DNA of 64,000 nucleotides. Origin: Marine Group II euryarchaeote MED-G37 (GTDB lineage: Archaea > Thermoplasmatota > Poseidoniia > Poseidoniales > Thalassarchaeaceae). Positions 17,243 to 24,668 of this stretch are shown one piece after another. The DNA is taken from the NCBI GenBank assembly GCA_002457555.1, contig NTJQ01000003.1:1-64000 (forward strand). The letters run 5' to 3'. The notes under the pieces are model-generated. The model saw only the letters and a list, made by a program, of their open reading frames with translations, searched no databases and was not told the DNA's origin. Position numbers and translations under genes: made by a program. How positions within the stretch are numbered: position 1 is the first letter of the stretch; each line of letters opens with the position of its first letter.

Positions 17243-18114
17243 CCCAATCGTATTTCAGCGGCTCTAATCGTATTGCTCATTAGCATCGAGATGGTCATTG
17301 GGCCAACTCCGCCTGGTACAGGCGTCATATGTCCAGCAACTTCTGATACAGTGGGGTCTACATCCCCTGCAAGACGGCTACCACTGTCTCTTGATTCATC
17401 AACGACTCGATTAATTCCAACATCGATTACTGTTGCTCCGGGCTTTATCCAATCAGACTGGACCGTTGCCGCCCGGCCAATCGCCGCCACAACTAGGTCG
17501 GCACTGCGACAAATTTCCGCAATATCTTTCGTTCTAGAATGAGCAATTGTTACTGTTGCATCGATGCCCTTCTGAGCCAGTAGTATTGCAAGAGGCATGC
17601 CAACTATCCTGGATCGTCCGATAACTACCGCCTTCTTTCCGATTAAATCGATGTTGGCGTCCTCAATAATCTGCATAACACCGGCAGGAGTACAGGGCAG
17701 CAAACCATCTACCTGACCCATTACCAATCTACCGAGATTAGTGGGGTGGAACCCGTCTACATCTTTTGAGGGATCAATTTTTGCGGTTATGGCTAATTCA
17801 TCGGTCCCATTAGGAGTAGGGCTCTGAACAAGTATGCCATGTACGGATTCATCTGAGTTTAGGTTTGCAACAACCCGCATTAATTGCTCTTGCGAGACAT
17901 CATCAGGAAGGTCAATTCTAGTACTTTTTATCCCACATCTTTCACAAGCTCGTTGTTTATTTCTAACATAGACGTGACTCGCGGGATCATCTCCAGCCAG
18001 TACAACAGCAAGATGAGGCTCAATTCCCGAATTCTTCAGTGCAGTCACCCTCTCGGCTAGATGCGCCTCAATACGCAATCCCAAAGCCTTACCATCCAGT
18101 ATAACCGCACTCAC
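17239..18114 (-). CDS. folD: Methylenetetrahydrofolate dehydrogenase/cyclohydrolase FolD
   Basis: A bifunctional enzyme that interconverts methylene-, methenyl- and formyl-tetrahydrofolate. Key stretches are VYVRNKQRACERCGI (the Tyr-x3-Lys catalytic pair), VQSPTPNGTDE, DPSKDVDGFHPTN, PCTPAGVMQII, VVIGRSRIVGMPLA for NADP, and TPVPGGVGPMTISMLM. The length (291 residues) is normal. It implies a tetrahydrofolate-type one-carbon system, consistent with the gcv and glyA genes in this window. Confidence 0.93.
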   Translation of the reverse strand: MSAVILDGKALGLRIEAHLAERVTALKNSGIEPHLAVVLAGDDPASHVYVRNKQRACERCGIKSTRIDLPDDVSQEQLMRVVANLNSDESVHGILVQSPTPNGTDELAITAKIDPSKDVDGFHPTNLGRLVMGQVDGLLPCTPAGVMQIIEDANIDLIGKKAVVIGRSRIVGMPLAILLAQKGIDATVTIAHSRTKDIAEICRSADLVVAAIGRAATVQSDWIKPGATVIDVGINRVVDESRDSGSRLAGDVDPTVSEVAGHMTPVPGGVGPMTISMLMSNTIRAAEIRLG

Positions 18115-18190
18115 GAATGAATCCCCCTCTTTATTGGACTTGACCTTTTTCTGAACACAGTCCGTCTTAGGCCTAATCGAGAGGGAGTAA

Positions 18191-18267
18191 TGGAGCCCCA
18201 GGAGGGATTCGAACCCCCGGCCGTCTGATTACAAATCAGATGCTCTACCAGTCTGAGCTACTGAGGC
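18191..18267 (-). tRNA. tRNA-Thr (TGT)
   Basis: On the minus strand: acceptor GCCTCAG with CTGGGGC (one or two G-U pairs), discriminator T, CCA encoded. The anticodon loop TTTGTAA gives anticodon TGT, and the T arm is GGGGGTTCGAATCCCTCC. 77 nt, no intron. Confidence 0.9.
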
Positions 18268-18375
18268 AGCACCCCTTGCTGACCACATTCGATTCTTGAA
18301 CCCTGCACATAGAAGACTAGCCAAAACAGGGCCAAGTTGAATGCCTAATCACCCCTCGGGATATCATCGATTACT

Positions 18376-18780
18376 ATGTCGAACTCAACTTCCCACAGGA
18401 AATTGAACTTGGTAATTGCTGCTTGGACCTGTATACTTCTTGGTGCAGGAATTGTGTTTGGTACCGCCGGAAATACATTTGCTATAGCAATAGGTGCACC
18501 ATTGTCTATCGCTGGAGCCGGATTGCTAATATTCGGATTAGGAATCCCAGATGAATCATCTGTAGACCCTGAGGAATTAGCCGCCTGGGCTCCAGAAGCT
18601 GTGAAAATGCCTGATGCCGGACGAGCTATGTATCGTGTAGATACTTCGTTAGATCCACCGATAAAAACCTCGATTCTGTGCGGCCGTTGTGGGCATTTAG
18701 AATGGGTTAATGGCAATAAACCAGCATTCTACAATTGCGTAGAATGCAAAACTACACTCTGGGTGGCGGAAGAGGAATGA
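18376..18780 (+). CDS. Small membrane protein with C-terminal zinc ribbon
   Basis: I do not recognise a family. Two hydrophobic helices (LVIAAWTCILLGAGIVFG and AIAIGAPLSIAGAGLLIFGL, about residues 12-50) form a hairpin. A soluble tail follows with C-G-R-C and C-V-E-C about 25 residues apart, a likely zinc ribbon, ending in acidic residues. Both ends should face the cytoplasm if the pair spans the membrane once each way. It lies 63 bp upstream of pheS in the same direction. Confidence 0.6.
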   Translation: MSNSTSHRKLNLVIAAWTCILLGAGIVFGTAGNTFAIAIGAPLSIAGAGLLIFGLGIPDESSVDPEELAAWAPEAVKMPDAGRAMYRVDTSLDPPIKTSILCGRCGHLEWVNGNKPAFYNCVECKTTLWVAEEE

Positions 18781-18833
18781 ATGGCTTATTTCAAAGCAAG
18801 CATCAAAGCGAGATGGTATCAGCGAAGCATTTG

Positions 18834-18843
18834 AGGTGAGGAG
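18834..18843 (+). promoter_or_regulatory. Purine-rich SD region that places the pheS TTG start
   Basis: A GAGGTGAGGAG stretch runs right up to the TTG at 18844. It supports this non-ATG codon as the start of the pheS reading frame. Confidence 0.5.
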
Positions 18844-20337
18844 TTGAGTCTGGGGAATAACGAGCGCAGAATGCTTCGAGCATTACTTTCAGATGCCTCC
18901 CGCAACTGGATACTTTCAGAAATTCTAGAGGAAACAGATTGGAATGATCAAGTCCACGTCGCAGGCGCAGGTCAAGCACTTCACGAGGCTGGACTTATCG
19001 AAATCAGTGAGTCCACGTCTCGCTCTGTGGGGCTTGGCGGGGAAGGTCAAAACGCCGCTTCAAATGGCTTGCTAGAGGCTCGGATTTGGAATTGGCTACT
19101 ACAGGCCGAAGACTCAGAGAGAAACATGCAAGGTTTGTTCTCAGCAGGTTTTGAACGCCATGAGGCCGGACCAGGTGTAGGTCTGCTGAAATCCTTAGGG
19201 GTAAAGGTAGAATCTGGATCTTTTCTCTGGGAAGATGAAAAAGAGATCACTGCGACTATAGAGTCGCGAACCTCATTCATCCTAAGCCTAGAAAATTCTC
19301 GGGATGATGCAGATTCTCTCGATTCTTCTTTGATTAACCATTTCCAAGGTAGAAAGGGCTTGATAGAAATTGAGGATACAATCACGAGGAATTGGACCTT
19401 AACTAAGGCAGGTGCTGAATACAACACAGAAGGCTTGGAGGAAGTTCAACAAATCGGTGAGATTACACCTGAACTTCTTCAAGGAGAATCTTGGAGAGAT
19501 GCAGAATTTAAGCCATTCGATGTAAATGCCCCAGCGCCGATTCCTGCCGGCGGCAGACCTCATCCTATGCAAGCTCTCATAGAGAGAATTCGCTCAGTGT
19601 TCTTGGAAATGGGATTCTCGGAAATCGAGGGTGATTATGTTCAATCAGCAGGGTGGAATATGGATGCTCTATTCATTCCACAATCTCACCCTGCTAGAAC
19701 CATGCAAGACACATTCTATCTGAACAATCCAGAGAAAGTAGAAGTCGCCCCTGAAATGCTTGACCTATGGGCTAAGGTGCATGAACATGGACACGACACA
19801 GGAAGCAAAGGATGGGGTGTGGAATTCGATAAAGAGGAAGCACAAAAGGGCTTACTGAGAACTCATACAACCGTCAATACAATACGTCATATCGCAGAAA
19901 ACCCACAGGTCCCAAGCCGAGTTTTTGGTATTGGCCGTGTATTTAGACAAGAGACAATTGATCGCACTCATCTACCAGAATTCCACCAAATTGAGGGAAT
20001 CATTCACGAACCTGATGCAAATCTTCCAATGCTGATTTCTACTCTCAAAACCTTCTATGCAAAGATGGGATATCCCGATGTTCGTGTACGTCCAGCCTAC
20101 TTCCCTTACACCGAGCCTTCCGTCGAGGTAGAAGTTTTCTGGCGTGGTGAGTGGCTAGAACTAGGAGGCTCTGGTATATTCAGGCCAGAGGTTACAGAGC
20201 CATTGGGGACAGAATGGCCAGTCTGCGCATGGGGGATGGGTCTCGAGCGACTTGCGATGCTGGTTCTTGGCTTGGATGATATTCGAGAATTGTACCAACC
20301 GGATCTTGAGCGACTATCTAAGATGCCGATACTGTGA
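18844..20337 (+). CDS. pheS: Phenylalanyl-tRNA synthetase alpha subunit
   Basis: The catalytic subunit of the heterotetrameric class II PheRS. The N-terminal ~200 residues hold winged-helix-like domains that contact tRNA. The catalytic core starts at HPMQALIERIRSVFLEMGF and shows ALFIPQSHPAR, LLRTHTTVNTIRHI, VFGIGRVFRQETIDRTHLPEFHQ (motif 2), and AWGMGLERLAMLVLGLDDIRELY (motif 3). The length (497 residues) matches archaeal/eukaryotic PheS, which is longer than bacterial PheS. The start is TTG, supported by the upstream purine-rich run. The beta subunit gene is not in the window. Confidence 0.93.
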   Translation: MSLGNNERRMLRALLSDASRNWILSEILEETDWNDQVHVAGAGQALHEAGLIEISESTSRSVGLGGEGQNAASNGLLEARIWNWLLQAEDSERNMQGLFSAGFERHEAGPGVGLLKSLGVKVESGSFLWEDEKEITATIESRTSFILSLENSRDDADSLDSSLINHFQGRKGLIEIEDTITRNWTLTKAGAEYNTEGLEEVQQIGEITPELLQGESWRDAEFKPFDVNAPAPIPAGGRPHPMQALIERIRSVFLEMGFSEIEGDYVQSAGWNMDALFIPQSHPARTMQDTFYLNNPEKVEVAPEMLDLWAKVHEHGHDTGSKGWGVEFDKEEAQKGLLRTHTTVNTIRHIAENPQVPSRVFGIGRVFRQETIDRTHLPEFHQIEGIIHEPDANLPMLISTLKTFYAKMGYPDVRVRPAYFPYTEPSVEVEVFWRGEWLELGGSGIFRPEVTEPLGTEWPVCAWGMGLERLAMLVLGLDDIRELYQPDLERLSKMPIL

Positions 20338-21439
20338 TTGTTGAATCTTTACTTCCTCTAAAAATCTGTAATTCACTTCCGGAAACAACTGCCATTGTTA
20401 GTAAGGTCAACAATATAGCCCCTGAATTGGGAGGGTTGTTGAACCACGGGATTGCAATTAATCCAGACTCACTTGATTGTCCTTGACCACCTCCTTGGCC
20501 ACCTCCTCCGCAACCTTCTGGTGGAGGTCCAATGCCTGGTCCCCAAGTTTCTCCGTAACCAGAACAATCTGTATCCCCTCCTCCATCTTGTCCTGTGTCG
20601 TAATTACTAGTTTCAGCAATCCCTCTGTAACAGAGGATGAAGTAAGGGAATCCTAAGTCATCTTCACCATTCGCCCATGTTGAATGGTAGTGGTAAATCC
20701 CATCTGGGAAATCAGGTGTTGCACCATATTGCCCATTACAGGAATCTAAGTCACCCATGCCTGCAATATACTCATAATCTTCAATTCCGTTATACCCCGT
20801 TTCTCCTTCTTTCAATCGATATGAAGAAGTCATTTCTGATACTTCACCTGTATCGTCCCATCCTACAAATCCATAAATTGGATATCCATCGAAGGCAAAT
20901 CCGACTATCCCCGAATGTTCATTGAGTGTTCTTGAAGATTCTAGACTATAATCTCTCCAAGATTGGTCTTCATCGGGGTGCCAATGAACACAGTTGGCAT
21001 CTGCATGATAATGATACTCGCCTCCCGGGCCTGAGTGGCCATGACACAAACCGAGCCAAACATGTTGTCTATCTTCTTCATACTGCCCCTCTTGCCCAGC
21101 CACTGCATCTCCACCGGGGCCGTCTTCAGGGCCGAATATGGGTACTCCATTGACCGCGAAAGCGACAGCACCTCTAATTGGGGCCATTTCACAACCCTCA
21201 CTCGAGATAGAGGGGGTGCACTCAGAGTTATTTGTTGGTTCTAGTGGAATCGTCCAAACATGATCTTGTGAGGCAGTACAACATCCCGGCCCTGACTCTA
21301 AATCATGGGCTGGAATCCCATTTGCTTGAATCACAATGTGAGTTTCATTGTATTCGTAATCTAATGCACAAATGTGGTTATCATAGTCAGTAGTATTGTA
21401 GTCGTCAATACCTGCTATATCGTCTCCATGGCAGTGCAA
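20318..21439 (-). CDS. YHYH-domain protein segment (downstream half of an amber-interrupted gene)
   Basis: The segment matches the YHYH family (secreted, function unknown, often near copper-linked genes). The name motif occurs twice: GEYHYHADANCVHWHP and GIYHYHSTWANG, with GYPIYGFVGW between and many paired Cys. A Gly-rich stretch and one C-terminal membrane helix (SGAILLTLLTMAVVSG) follow. It has no signal peptide. The first in-frame start is a poor TTG at 21439, but the frame is open for 16 more codons back to a TAG at 21488-21490, the stop of the upstream signal-anchored Ig-like segment. The two are probably one gene. The end overlaps the pheS end by 20 bp. Confidence 0.75.
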   Translation of the reverse strand: MHCHGDDIAGIDDYNTTDYDNHICALDYEYNETHIVIQANGIPAHDLESGPGCCTASQDHVWTIPLEPTNNSECTPSISSEGCEMAPIRGAVAFAVNGVPIFGPEDGPGGDAVAGQEGQYEEDRQHVWLGLCHGHSGPGGEYHYHADANCVHWHPDEDQSWRDYSLESSRTLNEHSGIVGFAFDGYPIYGFVGWDDTGEVSEMTSSYRLKEGETGYNGIEDYEYIAGMGDLDSCNGQYGATPDFPDGIYHYHSTWANGEDDLGFPYFILCYRGIAETSNYDTGQDGGGDTDCSGYGETWGPGIGPPPEGCGGGGQGGGQGQSSESGLIAIPWFNNPPNSGAILLTLLTMAVVSGSELQIFRGSKDSTITVSAS

Positions 21440-21487
21440 ACTGTTATTCCAAAATTCAGCACGGTGAGCCTCCTCATCGTTGGGTTG

Positions 21488-21490
21488 CTA
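21488..21490 (-). other. In-frame amber codon inside the Ig-YHYH reading frame
   Basis: TAG (CTA on the plus strand) ends the upstream segment ...DNNTV. Without a frame change, the following codons QPNDEEAHRAEFWNNS lead straight into the YHYH domain. It could be a nonsense mutation, a sequencing or assembly error, programmed read-through, or less likely pyrrolysine. Confidence 0.7.
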
Positions 21491-22207
21491 TACAGTGTTA
21501 TTGTCTTCATTTGTAGAATTGCCGTCATCATTTTGCTGTTTTTCAACGATGTAATTTATGGTGGTTTTATCTGTAGAAAATATATTTTCTCCACAATTTG
21601 CTTCCATGGTAATTGTTAGATTTTCATTTAATTCTGAAAAAACCATGGAGAAAAGTCCGTCATCACCCATAGGAACGTTCAGCTGTTCTTGTTCAATATC
21701 AGAATCGGACCAAACAAAATCGCAAGTTTCAATCGATGTGTGGGATAGGTTTCCACTAAGAATAGCATCACTACCGTGAGCAATAGTGGTTGCAAAATTA
21801 TCAAGAATAATTTCAGCGTCCCCTTCATCTGGATACGAAATTGTAAATTGAGTTTCCCAGTTTGCCTCTTGGTTAAGGTAATCTCGCGCTAAGATGCTTA
21901 GTGAATGAGTGCCGGGGTTTAGTCCGGTAATGTCGACTACATATTGTCCATTTTTATCGAGGTAAGTGTCGGGTAATTTTGCATTATTCAAAGACACTTC
22001 AAGGTATATTTCATCAACAGATTCGTCGGTGACGGTGACAGTAACGCTCGTCACCTCTCCCACTAGGAAATCTCCAGGATTTTCCCCAGTAATTGCCGGG
22101 GGTCGATCTGAAACGTCGGTTTCCACTCCAATAAAGAAAAGTCCTAACATGACACTCCCAATCATCAGAAAGGCCAATGTTAGGCTCCGGAGCTGCTCTT
22201 TGTCCAT
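21488..22207 (-). CDS. Membrane-anchored Ig-like protein segment (upstream half of the YHYH gene)
   Basis: An N-terminal signal anchor (LTLAFLMIGSVMLGLFFIGV) is followed by two beta-sandwich-like segments: residues ~30-125 with SVTVTVTDESVDEIYLEVSL and LNPGTHSLSILARDY, then about 125-225 with a Cys pair. It ends in a low-complexity Asp/Asn linker just before the TAG. Such an architecture would be a secreted anchor for the YHYH domain that follows in the same frame. I chose the ATG at 22207 because a TATA-like TTTTTATG lies about 26 bp upstream, giving a near-leaderless message. The ATG at 22231 is the alternative. Confidence 0.65.
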   Translation of the reverse strand: MDKEQLRSLTLAFLMIGSVMLGLFFIGVETDVSDRPPAITGENPGDFLVGEVTSVTVTVTDESVDEIYLEVSLNNAKLPDTYLDKNGQYVVDITGLNPGTHSLSILARDYLNQEANWETQFTISYPDEGDAEIILDNFATTIAHGSDAILSGNLSHTSIETCDFVWSDSDIEQEQLNVPMGDDGLFSMVFSELNENLTITMEANCGENIFSTDKTTINYIVEKQQNDDGNSTNEDNNTV

Positions 22208-22289
22208 ACCCCCTCTCTCCACATTGAACATAAAAAGTCAACTTGTATTTTTCTTACATGTATCAGAGATGCACAGGTATTCAAAAATT

Positions 22290-23348
22290 TCACTCTTTGG
22301 CTAGGTGTTGTAAATCTTCTACGAAGAGGTCCAATTCCCAAGCTGTACCTGTCCAAGCCAACCTCTTTCGCAATTGTTTGTCTAGGACAAAAGTCACTGT
22401 CGAGTGACCTATTTCGTAATCACCCAATGACTCCTCATGTGGATTTGTTTCCTCACCATCCTCTGAGCCTTCTAAGACACAGGATAGGTAATCTCCATTC
22501 GGGCGCTCATAGCCTTCATCGCACATACAATGAGCACTCGAACCTTCACCCATAACCCAGCCATGGTCATTACAATCTACACCTACCGGAAGCAGAGAGG
22601 TGTTTGCACCTGACGCAACCCAAGCTAGGTGGTCATCGTGTGTAGCGAATTGATTAAGATAGTCTTCGTCTGATTGTTGCCACGTCCAAGAGGTATGATT
22701 CCAATTCATCAACGTCCACCCTTCAGTCGAAAAATTGACTTCAGCAGAATTTCTCGCTTTGTTGTCTAAATCAGTGACTGTATCAGAAACGTGCAAATTT
22801 GAATTTAGAGAATCTACAACAATTGTGTCGTTGCTTGAATTCAGGAATACTACTCGATTCATTGCACCTTCAGGGGGAGCACTGGCTGCAATGTGTTCAT
22901 CGTCAACAATTACATTCCATGAGGAATAAACATCCAACAGAACACTCGGCCTTTCAGCCGTCAGGTGTGTCCAGTTATATCCTCTAGATTCAGTCCATTG
23001 GGACAGATGTTGCACTGTGTCTCGAGCGGGATCAATTGTAACTGAGACGAAGACAACATCATCACTCGCATCACCGAGATTTGCTTTTGCCCAAGCGATG
23101 TTTGCTGAAATTGCCAGACAAATATCGGGGCAACTAGTGTACACAAAAGCCACAACGATAACCTTTCCTTCTAGGCCAGAAAGAGTGAATTCCTGACCAT
23201 TTTGGTCAATTAGAGTGAAATCGGGTGCATCGGGGGGTTCTCGATATTCTATCCCATTGAAATCGAAATCATTGTCATTCTGCCCTAAACACCCGGATAG
23301 CATTATCGAAACAAGCAGAACCGCGAAGATTTTCCGACGCATTCTCAT
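22290..23348 (-). CDS. SCO1/SenC-like lipoprotein with large insert
   Basis: SCO proteins are thioredoxin-fold copper chaperones or reductases for cytochrome oxidase. Here a lipobox LSGC (C20) anchors the protein outside the membrane. The fold starts at APDFTLIDQNGQEFTL; the copper Cys pair is C73 and C77 in TSCPDIC; VTIDPARD is conserved; and the third ligand His is H315 in IGHSTVTFVLD. Between VVFLNSSND and that His there is a segment of roughly 120 residues, including an EGF-like Cys cluster (CNDHGW, CMCDEGYE), not found in normal SCO1 (about 200 residues). It overlaps the upstream SCO gene by 4 bp. Confidence 0.85.
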   Translation of the reverse strand: MRMRRKIFAVLLVSIMLSGCLGQNDNDFDFNGIEYREPPDAPDFTLIDQNGQEFTLSGLEGKVIVVAFVYTSCPDICLAISANIAWAKANLGDASDDVVFVSVTIDPARDTVQHLSQWTESRGYNWTHLTAERPSVLLDVYSSWNVIVDDEHIAASAPPEGAMNRVVFLNSSNDTIVVDSLNSNLHVSDTVTDLDNKARNSAEVNFSTEGWTLMNWNHTSWTWQQSDEDYLNQFATHDDHLAWVASGANTSLLPVGVDCNDHGWVMGEGSSAHCMCDEGYERPNGDYLSCVLEGSEDGEETNPHEESLGDYEIGHSTVTFVLDKQLRKRLAWTGTAWELDLFVEDLQHLAKE

Positions 23349-24076
23349 TCCTCAAGTAGGTACAGTATGTCTTCTAGGACCATTTCTGCATTCCAATCGG
23401 TGTCTCCCCACCAAACTCTTTGATTGAAATTTTGGTCAACGATGATTGTTCCTGTTGTATGGTCTACCCAGTAACTTAGTGGATGGTGCTTGACGGTAAC
23501 GGCGGCATCCTCCGACTGTTGAGTATCAACCCCACATCCTTCGTCGTCGACTTCTTCGCCTTCTGGCGTATCAGCACAGATATCGAACCCATCTGCCACC
23601 CCATCTCCATCTTGGTCTGAATCATAGGTGGTTAATCCAACATCAAAGTTAACCCACACCGGCTGTAATTCCTCCAAACTACCCGTAAGGTGTGGCCAAT
23701 GGAATCCTCGGTCATTCGCATATTGTTTCAGAACAGTGGAGTTGTCGGTCCACGGGTCTACAGTGATTGATAGGATTGCTACATCTTCGCCATACGCATC
23801 CCCTAATTGCTCAGCGACATAGTGTAAATTAGCACTTACTATTGGGCAAATGTCCGGACATCGGGTGAATAGGAAAGCGATAACGATGACTTTTCCTTCT
23901 AGTTCGCTTAAGGCGTAAGGTTCACCATTCTCATCAAGTAAAATGAAGTCCTCTACAGATACTTCTGGCTTTATTTCTTCACCGTAAAATGGGCTTTCTT
24001 CCTCCCCCATACATCCTGCCATCAGTAGACCAAGGGTAACAAGAATCACCGAAATTACACGTGAGTTAATTCTCAT
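23345..24076 (-). CDS. SCO1/SenC-like lipoprotein with Ca-binding insert
   Basis: A second SCO1-like protein. The lipobox is MAGC (C22). The Cys pair is C73 and C77 in TRCPDIC, then SITVDPWTD, and H206 in WVDHTTGTIIVD as third copper ligand. Inserted before the His is a thrombospondin-type-3-like stretch (DSDQDGDGVADGFDICADTP), a likely Ca2+ loop. A strong SD (AAAGGAGG) precedes the ATG at 24076. It lies in an operon with the cupredoxin-like gene upstream and the second SCO gene downstream (ATGA overlap). Confidence 0.85.
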   Translation of the reverse strand: MRINSRVISVILVTLGLLMAGCMGEEESPFYGEEIKPEVSVEDFILLDENGEPYALSELEGKVIVIAFLFTRCPDICPIVSANLHYVAEQLGDAYGEDVAILSITVDPWTDNSTVLKQYANDRGFHWPHLTGSLEELQPVWVNFDVGLTTYDSDQDGDGVADGFDICADTPEGEEVDDEGCGVDTQQSEDAAVTVKHHPLSYWVDHTTGTIIVDQNFNQRVWWGDTDWNAEMVLEDILYLLEE

Positions 24077-24081
24077 TCTTC

Positions 24082-24657
24082 CTATTCCTCCTTTGCTATG
24101 TTATTCGAATCTTTTCTGAAATTGTTCCTCATTATCCAAATACAGGCGGCGGCTGTAAATGATAGAATTGCACCCACAAGTAAGATATTTTGTAACTCAA
24201 TTCCATCACTTGAATCAGATGGCTCTTGCCCACCTCCGGGCAAGGTAAAACCACCTTCTGGAGGTCCATTTTCTGTATGGTTATCCAATAGTATGGTTAC
24301 ATTGACAATATGCCATAGGGTTCCATTGTTGGAAATTTGTATTTCCAAAATGGTAGGGTAGTAGTACTCAGGGTCAAGCCATACTCGACATTCATCATCG
24401 GTAGTTATCGAATTTGAGGGGCCGGCCTCACACTCCCAATCTATGGTGCCATTTTTGCCTTCGGTAGAAAATGTAAGCGTACGATTTCTATCTACCACAT
24501 TGTAAAAAATCAAGGTATCATTCTGTTGAACGGAGGCTTCGTCAGGCTGTACTGAATTATTCCTCATGATGAACGCGAATGTGTTAGCACCATGTGCGGA
24601 TGCGGTTGGAGCCATCAATAACACAGCTACCATTACCAATGCGATTCTAACACGCAT
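24082..24657 (-). CDS. Secreted cupredoxin-like protein with C-terminal membrane anchor
   Basis: A signal peptide (MRVRIALVMVAVLLMAPTASAHG) is followed by about 115 residues of beta-rich sequence resembling a cupredoxin: FAFIMRNNSVQPDEASVQQNDTLIFYN. It has a likely disulfide (WEC...DEC) and a His in WHIVNV. A Gly/Pro linker and one C-terminal helix (ILLVGAILSFTAAACIWIM) end in a basic tail. The copper ligands of a type 1 site are not all evident. The ATG at 24657 has GAGGTGG before it; the ATG at 24672 overlaps the stop of the LVIVD gene. Confidence 0.6.
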   Translation of the reverse strand: MRVRIALVMVAVLLMAPTASAHGANTFAFIMRNNSVQPDEASVQQNDTLIFYNVVDRNRTLTFSTEGKNGTIDWECEAGPSNSITTDDECRVWLDPEYYYPTILEIQISNNGTLWHIVNVTILLDNHTENGPPEGGFTLPGGGQEPSDSSDGIELQNILLVGAILSFTAAACIWIMRNNFRKDSNNIAKEE

Positions 24658-24668
24658 TAGTTTCCACC

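Noticed and set aside
21488-21490. Pyrrolysine at the amber codon
   Set aside because: TAG ends other clear genes in the window and no pyl genes are seen, so I keep it only as a possibility within the finding.
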